Source: Candidatus Didemnitutus sp. (GTDB taxonomy: Bacteria > Verrucomicrobiota > Verrucomicrobiia > Opitutales > Opitutaceae). Taken from it: DNA of 64,000 nucleotides. Positions 16,189 through 23,913 of this stretch are shown piece by piece (positions within the stretch are counted from its first letter, which is position 1; the number at the start of each line of letters is the position of its first letter). The stretch lies in contig JAHCAY010000003.1 of NCBI GenBank assembly GCA_019634575.1, forward strand, positions 280,556-344,555, given 5' to 3'. Below the pieces are notes generated by a model. It was not told the origin of the DNA. It made no database searches and worked only from the letters and a program-made list of their open reading frames with translations. A program made the position numbers and the translations under genes.

Positions 16189-16692
16189 ATGGGCCGCAGA
16201 GTGTTCTTCAGTTTCCACTATCAGGCGGACAGCTGGCGGGTCGCCCAAGTGCGGAACTCGTGGCTGACGAAGGGCACGGCCAGCCAGTTCCTCGACGCGG
16301 CGGAATGGGAGAAGGTGGCGCGCAACGGCGAGAAGGAAATCAAGCGTTGGATAGACCGGCAGCTCAACGGCACGAGCGTCACGGTCGTGCTGGTCGGCGC
16401 CCAAACGGCGGAGCGCCGCTACGTGCGCTACGAGATCGAGCAGAGCTTGGCGAACGGCAAGGGCCTCCTCGTGATCTATATCCACGGCATCAAGGACAGC
16501 GAGGGTCGGACGACCGTGCAGGGCCGCAATCCGCTGGACGATTTCCAAGTGCCTGAAACCTCGTTCCTGAAATTCCTGTTCCCCACCTGCGCGGCCTCGT
16601 CGGTGTTCAAGGATTATTACTGGCACGACGACAACGGGCGCGAGCGGCTCAACGATTGGATCGAGGAGGCGGCGCGGCTCGCGGGACGGTGA
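16189..16692 (+). CDS. ThsB-like TIR-fold protein (DUF1863/MTH538 type), copy 2
   Basis: A 167-residue paralogue of the product of 15104-15598: same opening ('RRVFFSFHYQADSWRVAQVR'), same 'EIKRWIDRQLNGTSVTVVLV' core, and Glu82 in 'YVRYEIEQS'. Both copies end in 'AARLAGR' or 'AAKAAGR'. The insertion and C-terminal regions have diverged, which suggests different ligand sensing or infection triggers. It is the last + strand gene before the convergent - strand TIR/SLOG operon, with only 18 bases between stops. Confidence 0.8.
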   Translation: MGRRVFFSFHYQADSWRVAQVRNSWLTKGTASQFLDAAEWEKVARNGEKEIKRWIDRQLNGTSVTVVLVGAQTAERRYVRYEIEQSLANGKGLLVIYIHGIKDSEGRTTVQGRNPLDDFQVPETSFLKFLFPTCAASSVFKDYYWHDDNGRERLNDWIEEAARLAGR

Positions 16693-16710
16693 AGACCGGA
16701 CGGGGCGGCC

Positions 16711-18147
16711 TCACTTCAGCTGGTCGAACATCCGGTCCTGGCTGGCCAACGCCGCGGCGTCGTGCTGCACGGCCCGCGCCTCGGCGAACCGGCCCGTGGC
16801 GGCCAAACCATGCGCCAGCTTGCGCTTCGCGCGGGCACGGAAGCCGGCGCCGCCGTGTTGGTCGAGCAACGCGGAACCGGACCGGAGCAGGGCCAGCCCC
16901 TCGCCGACATTGCCGGTGAAGAGGCAGCAGTAGCCCAACTCGGACATCGACTCCCCCACCTTGGCGGGCTCCTCCCCCCGCAAGCGCCAGCGCAAAGCCT
17001 GGCGATAGGCGGTCGCCGCACGCCAAGGGTGGCCGAGTCGGAGCAGGATGCTGCCGCGCAGCGCCATCGCGTTCGCGTCGGCCCTGAGCCCTCGCGCCCG
17101 GTCCGGATGCTCGAGGTGTCCGAGGGCCTCGTGGAGCAAAGCTCGCCCTTCGCGCCACGGGGCGAGCTTGGCGATAGAATAGGTGGCGCTGGCGAGGGCC
17201 GTGGAGGGATGAGCGAACATGTCCCTTCCGGAGGGACTGATTTCGCGCAGGCGATGCCGCACCTGTACCATCGTGCCGAGCGCCGCGCGACCCCCGAGGT
17301 AAAGATGCCCGTGGAGACCGTACCACGCGGCGGCAGAACCCCACAAGCCGAGCACGCTGTCCCACTGCCGCAGCAGCCGTTCATCGCGGCTCGCGGCGAA
17401 CGGACGCGCCATCAGCTCCCGCACCGCGAGCCAGAGTCGCGCGAGCTTGCGCTCCTGGTCGGAGATTTCACGCACCTTCACGAGCAGGGTGTCCACCAGA
17501 TCCAGGTCAGGTCCGGACGCGCGAGACTCGAATTGGTGATCTAGGAAGCACAGCTCTCCGCCGCGCCCGCGCGTCACATAGAACTGCCGGATCAGACGCG
17601 CGAGGACATTCCTCCGGCCGCCGGGATCATCAGCAGCGGGTCCGGCGAAAACGAGCAGCTCACCCAAGGCGGCCACAATGTCGGCGTCGCTCATCGGCTG
17701 GCGCCATCCGGTGGCCGGCAAACTCCATGCGAGGATCTGCAGCAAGGCCCGCATCCGCGGCCCCGGGCTGAATCCCTCCCTCGTGAAAACGTGGATCGGT
17801 TTCCCGGAAAGGGCCGCCGCGAACAGCTCGATCTCGAAGTACGAGGCGCTGCTTGGATGCTCCCCCAGCGGGATCGGGGTCCCGTGCCTTTCCCCGCCGA
17901 GAATCACCACATAGTGGCGCGAGGCACGGACGCGGTCGATCAGGACATCTGCGATCTCCAGCTTGTCGACGCAGCCGCCGAGATCCGGACGGCAGCGTTC
18001 GCTCACCCAGACGTATCTTCCATGCTCCTGCCCCAGATCGAAAATGGCCGACCGCAGGCGTTCGTGCCCGGCGGTGAGTGAGCTGAGGAATGCGAAAGGC
18101 GCGGACTCCGACCCGATCATGGGATCAAGCCGCATGCTGGGGCTCAT
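16711..18147 (-). CDS. DUF4062/TIR-like domain protein with TPR-like repeats
   Basis: Start ATG at 18147, overlapping the SLOG-gene stop (ATGA), giving 478 residues. Residues ~10-130 read as a DUF4062-type domain: 'FAFLSSLTAGHERLRSAIFD' with 'ADVLIDRVRASRHYVVILGG' and 'SYFEIELFAAALSGKPIHVF', as in TIR-like conflict proteins. The C-terminal half (~200-470) is alpha-helical with tetratricopeptide-like spacing ('YSIAKLAPWREGRALLHEAL', 'GYCCLFTGNVGEGLALLRSG'). It could be a sensor or effector adaptor of the three-gene system. The DUF4062 call is by pattern; the TPR part is likely. Confidence 0.6.
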   Translation of the reverse strand: MSPSMRLDPMIGSESAPFAFLSSLTAGHERLRSAIFDLGQEHGRYVWVSERCRPDLGGCVDKLEIADVLIDRVRASRHYVVILGGERHGTPIPLGEHPSSASYFEIELFAAALSGKPIHVFTREGFSPGPRMRALLQILAWSLPATGWRQPMSDADIVAALGELLVFAGPAADDPGGRRNVLARLIRQFYVTRGRGGELCFLDHQFESRASGPDLDLVDTLLVKVREISDQERKLARLWLAVRELMARPFAASRDERLLRQWDSVLGLWGSAAAWYGLHGHLYLGGRAALGTMVQVRHRLREISPSGRDMFAHPSTALASATYSIAKLAPWREGRALLHEALGHLEHPDRARGLRADANAMALRGSILLRLGHPWRAATAYRQALRWRLRGEEPAKVGESMSELGYCCLFTGNVGEGLALLRSGSALLDQHGGAGFRARAKRKLAHGLAATGRFAEARAVQHDAAALASQDRMFDQLK

Positions 18148-18869
18148 TTCGCGCCGGCCTGCGCGGCGAGCCTGGCGCCCGAGCGGACGAGGTGATCGAA
18201 AATGAGGCCGACGCATGCGGACACATCCGTGCTTTCCAGCAGCGCGGCGTTCTGCTCATCCGTGAGCCCGTTGCGGAGAGAACGGGGATCGAGCTTGAAT
18301 TTCTCGGCGGCCGACGCCGCCTCCCCCCCGAACCCACCGACGATGAAGCAGGCCAGACCGCGGCGCCGGGCCAGATCGATCTCCTCGGCGACGCCGGGCG
18401 CAAAGCCGGAACCCAAGTGGCGCATGCCGCCCACCGCGACGAGCATGTTCATCTCGGTGACCAGGACGTGACGCAGGGCGGTGAGACTCGCATTGCGCAC
18501 CTCCGGATCGGTCGCCTCGCCCGCACCGACCTGCGGCACGAGAAGGAAGCGCGACTCGCGCTGGAAGCGCTCCCGCTCGAACGCGGACTGGTGCTTCGCC
18601 CACAGCTCGGACATCACGATGGTCACACCCGGGGCTCCTCCCGCCCGCCCCTGCAACTCGGCCTGCCGCAGGACCACCGGCGTGAATGTCGGATGCGCGC
18701 CATGCACGATTTTGCCGCCGTATTTGAGCACGAGCCCGGACAACACGGAGACGAACTCGAGGATGTCCCGGTCCTGCGTCGCTGTGGTCCAGTATTTCCT
18801 CTCGGGCACCGCGCCGGAGAATCCGAGCGAGATGCCGTGCAGCGGAGCCGCCTCTTCAAGCGTGTTCAT
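18144..18869 (-). CDS. SLOG-superfamily Rossmann-fold ligand-sensor protein
   Basis: A 241-residue protein with no enzymatic motif outside a Rossmann-like fold. The C-terminal half holds 'MLVAVGGMRHLGSGFAPGVA' and 'CFIVGGFGGEAASAAE', the glycine-rich loops of SLOG/STALD domains, which bind nucleotide-derived ligands. In Thoeris the effector's SLOG domain reads the TIR-made signal. Here the SLOG unit is a stand-alone protein between a TIR gene and a DUF4062-TPR gene, joined by ATGA overlaps at both ends. So it is the likely signal receptor, but no fused Sir2 or membrane effector is present. Confidence 0.65.
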   Translation of the reverse strand: MNTLEEAAPLHGISLGFSGAVPERKYWTTATQDRDILEFVSVLSGLVLKYGGKIVHGAHPTFTPVVLRQAELQGRAGGAPGVTIVMSELWAKHQSAFERERFQRESRFLLVPQVGAGEATDPEVRNASLTALRHVLVTEMNMLVAVGGMRHLGSGFAPGVAEEIDLARRRGLACFIVGGFGGEAASAAEKFKLDPRSLRNGLTDEQNAALLESTDVSACVGLIFDHLVRSGARLAAQAGAK

Positions 18870-20080
18870 GGGCGTTGGACGAAGTTGCTCTTCAGCACAC
18901 TCAGCACCTCGGAGTGGTGCAGCAAGACCACCTGCGTTGCATCCGCAAGGCCAGCCTGGATTTCAATCTGACGCAGCTGCGCGGGCGGGATGACCACACC
19001 ATCGTAGACATACAGCGCATAGTTCGGGGATGGATCCAGGACCCGGAGATGCTCGACGAACGTCCTCAAGGCGGGGTCATAGACGCCGTCGAAATGCGAG
19101 CAGTGCGAGAACACGCGATGCAGCAGGCGACCGTTCGTCCGCTTGATCGCCTCGTAAAGGAACCGGTCCTTCTCGGTCCACTCGTAGTTGTCGGCGAGGA
19201 ACGAGGACTTCACCCGGTGGGGCAGATCGAGCCGACGGCGATAGATGTCGCTGAGGAACTGCTCCATCTCTCCCAGCACCGTCGCGACGAAGCTGTCTTC
19301 CAGTCGAGCGGGCATGTCCCGCCCGGGCAACTCCAGCACCGCGCCGCGCTGCAGCGTCTCCAGACCGCGAAAACGGGAGCAGAGGACGCGTTCGCCCGGT
19401 TGCCGGAACAGCACGGGCAGCACCGGGATCAGATTCCCGTTGGCGCGCGTGACCTCCAGACTGATCCATTCCGATTCCCACGCGCGCGGCGTGTCGAGGA
19501 GGAGCACCAGATCCGCGGTGATCAGGTGCGCCTCGATCTGCGCCTGCACCTTCTCGCCGGGCGCGATGGAAGTCTGGCCGTCAACGGGATCCTTCGACTC
19601 GTCCCGCCATACGTTGTAGCCCTCACGCCGCAGCACTTCCTCGAACTGCACGGCCACCGCGGCGCCATCGACTGTCCGGTACGAGATGAAGATCCTGTGG
19701 TCGCGCTTGCGCAGGGCCAGCCCGAGGCGGGCCCCGATGCGCAGGCAACCGCGGGCAAAACCATCGTCCTCCCACGGCAGTGCCTTGATCGCATCGAGAG
19801 GGACCGGCGGACGCCCGGCGCGCGTGACCGCGACCGGCAGAACGAAAGGGCTCGGCGCGCGACGAAGCGCCGTGCTCACGAAGGCTATCGCCGCGGCCGA
19901 CAGCGGTGCGGCGTCGAAAGGCACCACGAGGACGTCATCCCAAGCTGGCAAGCCGGGCCACGCCGGCGGAGCAGCGGGATCTTGCAGCGCGATTTCCACT
20001 CCGGGAAATCGGTTTTCCAACGCCGACTTGATTGCCGCGTTGTGAGGATCGAAGCGAGCCTCCCTCAGGATTATGATCAT
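18866..20080 (-). CDS. TIR-domain protein with extra N- and C-terminal domains
   Basis: A 404-residue protein. The TIR domain spans about residues 127-260 ('HRIFISYRTVDGAAVAVQFE', 'YNVWRDESKDPVDGQ'), with Glu209 in 'SEWISLEV' at the catalytic position. The N-terminal ~125 residues form a separate Rossmann-like segment ('DDVLVVPFDAAPLSAAAIAF') that may be a degenerate second receiver or TIR-like domain. The C-terminal ~140 residues are unassigned. First gene of the TIR-SLOG-DUF4062 operon, overlapping the SLOG gene by ATGA. Its likely role is producing an NAD-derived signal. Confidence 0.78.
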   Translation of the reverse strand: MIIILREARFDPHNAAIKSALENRFPGVEIALQDPAAPPAWPGLPAWDDVLVVPFDAAPLSAAAIAFVSTALRRAPSPFVLPVAVTRAGRPPVPLDAIKALPWEDDGFARGCLRIGARLGLALRKRDHRIFISYRTVDGAAVAVQFEEVLRREGYNVWRDESKDPVDGQTSIAPGEKVQAQIEAHLITADLVLLLDTPRAWESEWISLEVTRANGNLIPVLPVLFRQPGERVLCSRFRGLETLQRGAVLELPGRDMPARLEDSFVATVLGEMEQFLSDIYRRRLDLPHRVKSSFLADNYEWTEKDRFLYEAIKRTNGRLLHRVFSHCSHFDGVYDPALRTFVEHLRVLDPSPNYALYVYDGVVIPPAQLRQIEIQAGLADATQVVLLHHSEVLSVLKSNFVQRP

Positions 20081-20151
20081 GTTGGCTGGCCCGAGATGAA
20101 GTTCAGCGATGCGGTCGGCGTAGACAATCGCAATCCGGACGCGGACGATGG

Positions 20152-20457
20152 CTATTTTCCACCCGCCGTGAAAAGGCGATCGAGGCTCTGCGCCAGTGAA
20201 ACGTCCCTATGCGTCACCCGGCAGCCGGCGTCGTGGGTCGTGAGCCGGATCTGGAGTTTCCGGCGGACCGCGGTCCACTCCGGGCGGTGATCGGCCGCGT
20301 CGGCGATCAGCGAGGCGCGGGTGACGAACGCGATGAAGTCGCGAAAATCGGGAAACTCGTGCTCGCGGATGAGCGCCCCGTCCACATGGCTCCAGTCCGG
20401 CAGACCAGCCAGCGCCGTGATCAGTTCCAGCGGGGTGAGCGGGGGCGGCTTGCTCAT
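20152..20457 (-). CDS. phhB: Pterin-4a-carbinolamine dehydratase
   Basis: A 101-residue protein with the family's fold and key motif: 'EFPDFRDFIAFVTRASLIAD' then 'ADHRPEWTAVRRKLQIRLTT' and 'HDAGCRVTHRDVSLAQSLDR'. The usual 'NHHPD' active-site stretch is 'ADHRPE' here, so one catalytic His is replaced. The family enzyme dehydrates 4a-hydroxytetrahydrobiopterin to recycle the cofactor. The start ATG at 20457 overlaps the small membrane-protein stop (ATGA). It lies between two conflict systems and may be an ordinary housekeeping gene that the island grew around. Confidence 0.85.
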   Translation of the reverse strand: MSKPPPLTPLELITALAGLPDWSHVDGALIREHEFPDFRDFIAFVTRASLIADAADHRPEWTAVRRKLQIRLTTHDAGCRVTHRDVSLAQSLDRLFTAGGK

Positions 20458-20609
20458 TCTCCGGGGCTCCCCCGCGCCAAGCCGTACATCATCCAAATGA
20501 CGGCGCCAACGGCGCCGAAAATGAGCGCACAAAGAAGGATGCCCTCGAAGAATCGCCAGGCGATGACGAGGCGCTCGCGGAGAGGGAGCGGCGGGATGAG
20601 ATCGGGCAT
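20454..20609 (-). CDS. Small single-pass membrane protein
   Basis: A 51-residue protein, start ATG at 20609 ('MPDLIPPLPLRERLVIAWRF'), with one transmembrane helix ('GILLCALIFGAVGAVIWMMY') and a short tail. The stop overlaps the dehydratase start as ATGA, so the two are co-translated. No family recognised. Confidence 0.6.
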   Translation of the reverse strand: MPDLIPPLPLRERLVIAWRFFEGILLCALIFGAVGAVIWMMYGLARGSPGE

Positions 20610-20830
20610 CGGATACACAACGTGGCGGCGTATGGAAACCCACCCGGATATGACGCGGCCCGAAGGAGACCTTCGGGGCGACGGGAAACGAACATCCGGG
20701 GTTCCCCGCGAGCTTCGCTTGGCTCCGGTTTTGAGTTGCCGCCGAAACCGCAACCTGTGGAATTTCTGGGCCGCCCCAGGGCCATGGGACGGCGCCCCAA
20801 AAACAGCAGCGCTCATCCTCCGGCGTCCGC
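20610..20830. promoter_or_regulatory. Divergent intergenic region between small membrane gene and nuclease gene
   Basis: A 221-base gap between divergent start codons, with no ORF of note. It should hold promoters in both directions: toward the dehydratase/TIR side and toward the nuclease/protease/STAND operon. A short hairpin 'cgaagg aga ccttcg' lies near 20665, but no clear -35/-10 pair was identified by eye. Confidence 0.4.
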
Positions 20831-21766
20831 ATGCACGCGCCGCGCCGGCAACACACCATGATCCGACTCCACCAAATGGCCCGCCTTGGCGCCTCGGCCC
20901 CCCTCTCTACGCTGGAATCACTCGAGGCGCGGAGGGAGCATGACGCCGGGCATTTCGAGGGCAGAAATGGATACGACAGCTCCTTCCTCGATTCATTTCC
21001 GATCGCCCTGCCCGGCTCCGCGAACGAGAGCGACTGGGTCGCGGGGCGCGATGGCAAGCCGGCTGTCCTCGACTACCGGAACTTCTCCCTCGTGATGTCC
21101 CGCTCAAGAAGACTGGCCGTGTTCACGGCCTGCAACATCGACGGCCATGGGTCCGAGAAGAACAAGATCAAACGCGGGCGCGATGCCTGGTACTACGACC
21201 TCCGCATCGATCGGAAGCACCAGATCGGCGAGGAGCTGTACGAGGGCAACGATCTCGACCGCGGGCACCTGGTCCGGAGGGAGGATCCGGTCTGGGGCGA
21301 GCACGCCGCCGAGGCGAACGACGACACCTTCCACTTCACCAACTGCTCCCCGCAGTACAACCTCGTCAACCAGCAGATCTGGCTCGGCCTCGAGAACTAC
21401 ATCCTGAGGAACGCGCGCCTGCACCGGCTCCAGGCGACCGTCTTCACCGGCCCCGTGTTCCGCGACACGGATCCGGTGTATCGCGGCGTGATGATCCCGC
21501 GGGAGTTCTGGAAGGTCGTGGCGATAGTCACGGACGGGCGTCCGTCGGCCACCGCCTATCTCGTCAGCCAGGAGAAGTACCTCGACGCCTTGGAATTCGC
21601 GTTCGGCCGGTACAAGACATTCCAGGTCGGGATCCGCGAAATCGAGCGGCTGACCGGCCTGCGGTTCGATCAGCTGGCGGAACACGACGGCTTCTCCGGC
21701 GAGGAGGCGGCCACCGGCGCACCGGTGCGGACGGAGCTGACCTCGTTCGAGGCGATCCGCGTGTGA
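20831..21766 (+). CDS. NUC1-type DNA/RNA non-specific endonuclease
   Basis: A 311-residue protein with the NUC1/EndoG signature 'NDLDRGHLVRREDPVWGE' (His146 of DRGH is the general base), followed by 'FTNCSPQYNLVNQQIWLGLE', the metal-binding Asn and Glu helix. It has no signal peptide, so it acts in the cytoplasm. In conflict islands NUC1 enzymes serve as DNA-degrading effectors. Start chosen is ATG at 20831; ATG at 20858 ('MIRLHQMARL') is an alternative. It is the first gene of a four-gene run with an EAD-like protease, a degenerate P-loop protein and a STAND NTPase. Confidence 0.85.
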   Translation: MHAPRRQHTMIRLHQMARLGASAPLSTLESLEARREHDAGHFEGRNGYDSSFLDSFPIALPGSANESDWVAGRDGKPAVLDYRNFSLVMSRSRRLAVFTACNIDGHGSEKNKIKRGRDAWYYDLRIDRKHQIGEELYEGNDLDRGHLVRREDPVWGEHAAEANDDTFHFTNCSPQYNLVNQQIWLGLENYILRNARLHRLQATVFTGPVFRDTDPVYRGVMIPREFWKVVAIVTDGRPSATAYLVSQEKYLDALEFAFGRYKTFQVGIREIERLTGLRFDQLAEHDGFSGEEAATGAPVRTELTSFEAIRV

Positions 21767-21796
21767 GGCGACCCGCCGGCGATCCACCGATTCCCC

Positions 21797-22855
21797 ATGG
21801 CAAGACTGAACCTTAACGGCGCCCAACGACTGAAGCTGCGGCAGGCCTTGGAGACGGCCTTCACCCAGCAGGACCTAGAGCTCATGCTCGTCGAGCTGTT
21901 GGACCGCCGTCTCGCCAACTTGGTGGGCCTGCCCAACCGTTACGACTTGATCGTGGCGGGCGTCATTGACGCCGCGGAGCGTCAGGGTTGGACGACCGGG
22001 CTCATCCTCGGCGCAGTCGCCTCGCGAACCAACGACCCTGACCTCGCGCGGCTCGCCCGCGAGTGGGGGCTGTCCAGCGCTCCGGCCGGGCTCGCCGCGT
22101 CGGACGGCGCGCCGCTGGAGCGCATCATCTCGCAGGCGAATTGTTTCCAGGATGTGGACACTTTCATCGCCAAACTGACGGGGCTGGAGGCGCTGATGTG
22201 CCGGGTGGAGATCCGGGGGCAAGGTGTGGGAACCGGATTCCTCGTCGGACCCGACCGAATGCTCACCAACTACCATGTCGTCGAGCCATTGCTGAAAGGG
22301 GAGATCGCGGCCGGGGATGTCGTCTGTCGCTTCGACTACCGAGCTTTCGCCGGCCAGTTGGACGTGAGGAAGGGGCGTGAAGTCAGCCTGGCATCCTCGC
22401 ACGCGATCTCGTCCAGTCCGTATGCGGCCGGCGACATCGACCCGGACAAACCGGCGGCGACGGACTCCGAGCTGGATTACGCTATCATGACCCTGACCGA
22501 ACCCGTCGGGCGCGAGCGCCCAGGCGGTGTGTCGTTCGGCGCAGCCCGGGGCCACGTCGATCTTAATGCCGCCCGCCCGGTAGCGCCAGGCGAGTACCTT
22601 TACGTGCTCCAGCATCCCACCGCGCAACCGCTCAAGCTCGCCGTGGGACAGGTGGTGGATTCGCCGGTCGCGACCCGCGTGCGGCACACCGCGAACACCG
22701 AGCCGGGTTCATCCGGTTCGATCTGTTGCAACGGAGCACTGGACCCGGTCGCGCTCCACCACGCCGGAAATCCGGAATTCACGCGCGAGGGTGTGGCACG
22801 CTACAACCAAGCGATCCCCTTGGAACTCATCGCGAGACATCTCCGCACCAAGTGA
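21797..22855 (+). CDS. Effector-associated-domain/trypsin-like serine protease fusion
   Basis: A 352-residue protein in two parts. Residues 1-92 are helical and match the EAD1-type effector-associated domain ('LRQALETAFTQQDLELMLVE' to 'NDPDLARLAREWG'), a death-fold-like adaptor. Residues ~125-345 are a trypsin-like peptidase with His160 ('TNYHVV'), Asp227 ('SELDYAIM') and Ser306 ('PGSSGSIC'), the full triad. EAD-coupled peptidases are activated when the EAD is recruited by an NTPase switch. The gene lies 30 bases after the nuclease gene and two bases before the next start. EAD1 versus another EAD type was not tested. Confidence 0.75.
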   Translation: MARLNLNGAQRLKLRQALETAFTQQDLELMLVELLDRRLANLVGLPNRYDLIVAGVIDAAERQGWTTGLILGAVASRTNDPDLARLAREWGLSSAPAGLAASDGAPLERIISQANCFQDVDTFIAKLTGLEALMCRVEIRGQGVGTGFLVGPDRMLTNYHVVEPLLKGEIAAGDVVCRFDYRAFAGQLDVRKGREVSLASSHAISSSPYAAGDIDPDKPAATDSELDYAIMTLTEPVGRERPGGVSFGAARGHVDLNAARPVAPGEYLYVLQHPTAQPLKLAVGQVVDSPVATRVRHTANTEPGSSGSICCNGALDPVALHHAGNPEFTREGVARYNQAIPLELIARHLRTK

Positions 22856-22857
22856 GC

Positions 22858-23913
22858 ATGGATCCGATAAGCTTGGGCGAACTGCTGGACGGCTGCGCGC
22901 CGCATCTGGATCACGGCGACCTTGAGGTCACGCTCCGCACGATCCGGCGCGAGCTTCCTCCGGGGGCGCCACCCGAAATGCGCGCTAAGCTGGAGATGCT
23001 GTTCCGCCAGGCCGATCAGGGCCGATGGATCACGGATCTCCTCGACGCAATCGTCGCGATTCCCCATCTTGCCCCGGAGGTTACGCAATGCTGCACCGGG
23101 GTTCGCATGCGGCTGGTCATGCAAGCGCAGATCGCCGGTTACCAAGCAAGGACGCCTTGGAAGGCGCTGGTGACGCGCCAGCGCGCGTTTGTGGACCGCG
23201 ACAAGCTCCGAACCTTGGCGTGGCACTATCTGGGCGGTCAGAACACGCCGCCCATCCTCCTGGTCGTGACGGACGGCGCGATCGGGAAATCCCACGTCTG
23301 GAACCTGCTCGGCCACTTGGGCGACATACTCCCGAACATGCTGTGCGAACTGCTGGATTTCCGGCGATTCGGTCAGCCTTCGATCGGCCCGCGGCATGTC
23401 TTCGAAACCATCGTGCAGCGACTCAACCTGAACGTGACCCCAAGCGTCGACTCCCTCGCCCAAGAGACGAGAGTCGTGCGGAAGCTGGTGGACGCGTTGA
23501 TCGGCGGATTCCGCCGGCAGCCACACGATCGGCATTTCTGTCTGGTGTTCGACAATCTCAATTATCCGACCCTCGAGCCGGAGGTGTTCGAGCTCATTGT
23601 GGAGCTTGCGCATGCCGTGCAAAGCGGAAGCATCCAACGGGTCAGGCTTGCGCTGATCGGCTTCGACCGGGATTTGCCGCCGGAATGCGAGATCTGCACG
23701 GTGACCCACACACTCGACCAGATCACGACCGAGCATGTGCGCACCTACCTGCGGGATATCTTCGCGGCGGCCGGGAGGAGTCTCGGCCCCCCCGAGTTGG
23801 ATCAGCTCTTGAACGAGGCAATGCAGGGCCTCGCGACCCCGTTCGACGCAAAGTCGCTCCGGGAGCTTGAGCGCCGGTTGCTGAAACTATGGAGGTCGAT
23901 GCACGCGCTATGA
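22858..23913 (+). CDS. P-loop-like protein with degenerate Walker A (possible inactive STAND)
   Basis: A 351-residue protein, start ATG at 22858. The N-terminal ~75 residues are helical and could be a partner effector-associated domain ('LGELLDGCAPHLDHGDLEVT'). The P-loop region reads 'VVTDGAIGKSHVWNLL', which keeps the GKS but has Thr where Gly/Ala is expected, so it may be weakly active or inactive. A Walker B-like 'FCLVFDNL' follows. It resembles the inactive STAND-like proteins reported near EAD proteases in bacterial conflict surveys. It overlaps the STAND NTPase start by ATGA. Confidence 0.55.
   Translation: MDPISLGELLDGCAPHLDHGDLEVTLRTIRRELPPGAPPEMRAKLEMLFRQADQGRWITDLLDAIVAIPHLAPEVTQCCTGVRMRLVMQAQIAGYQARTPWKALVTRQRAFVDRDKLRTLAWHYLGGQNTPPILLVVTDGAIGKSHVWNLLGHLGDILPNMLCELLDFRRFGQPSIGPRHVFETIVQRLNLNVTPSVDSLAQETRVVRKLVDALIGGFRRQPHDRHFCLVFDNLNYPTLEPEVFELIVELAHAVQSGSIQRVRLALIGFDRDLPPECEICTVTHTLDQITTEHVRTYLRDIFAAAGRSLGPPELDQLLNEAMQGLATPFDAKSLRELERRLLKLWRSMHAL

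Noticed and set aside
15104..20080. Complete Thoeris system with ThsA
   Set aside because: ThsB-like genes and a SLOG protein are present, but no Sir2 or transmembrane effector fused to SLOG was found; so not called Thoeris.
22801..23736. Antisense reading frame opposite the P-loop gene
   Set aside because: No domain, composition typical of shadow frames, and the + strand gene is coupled to its neighbours by overlap.
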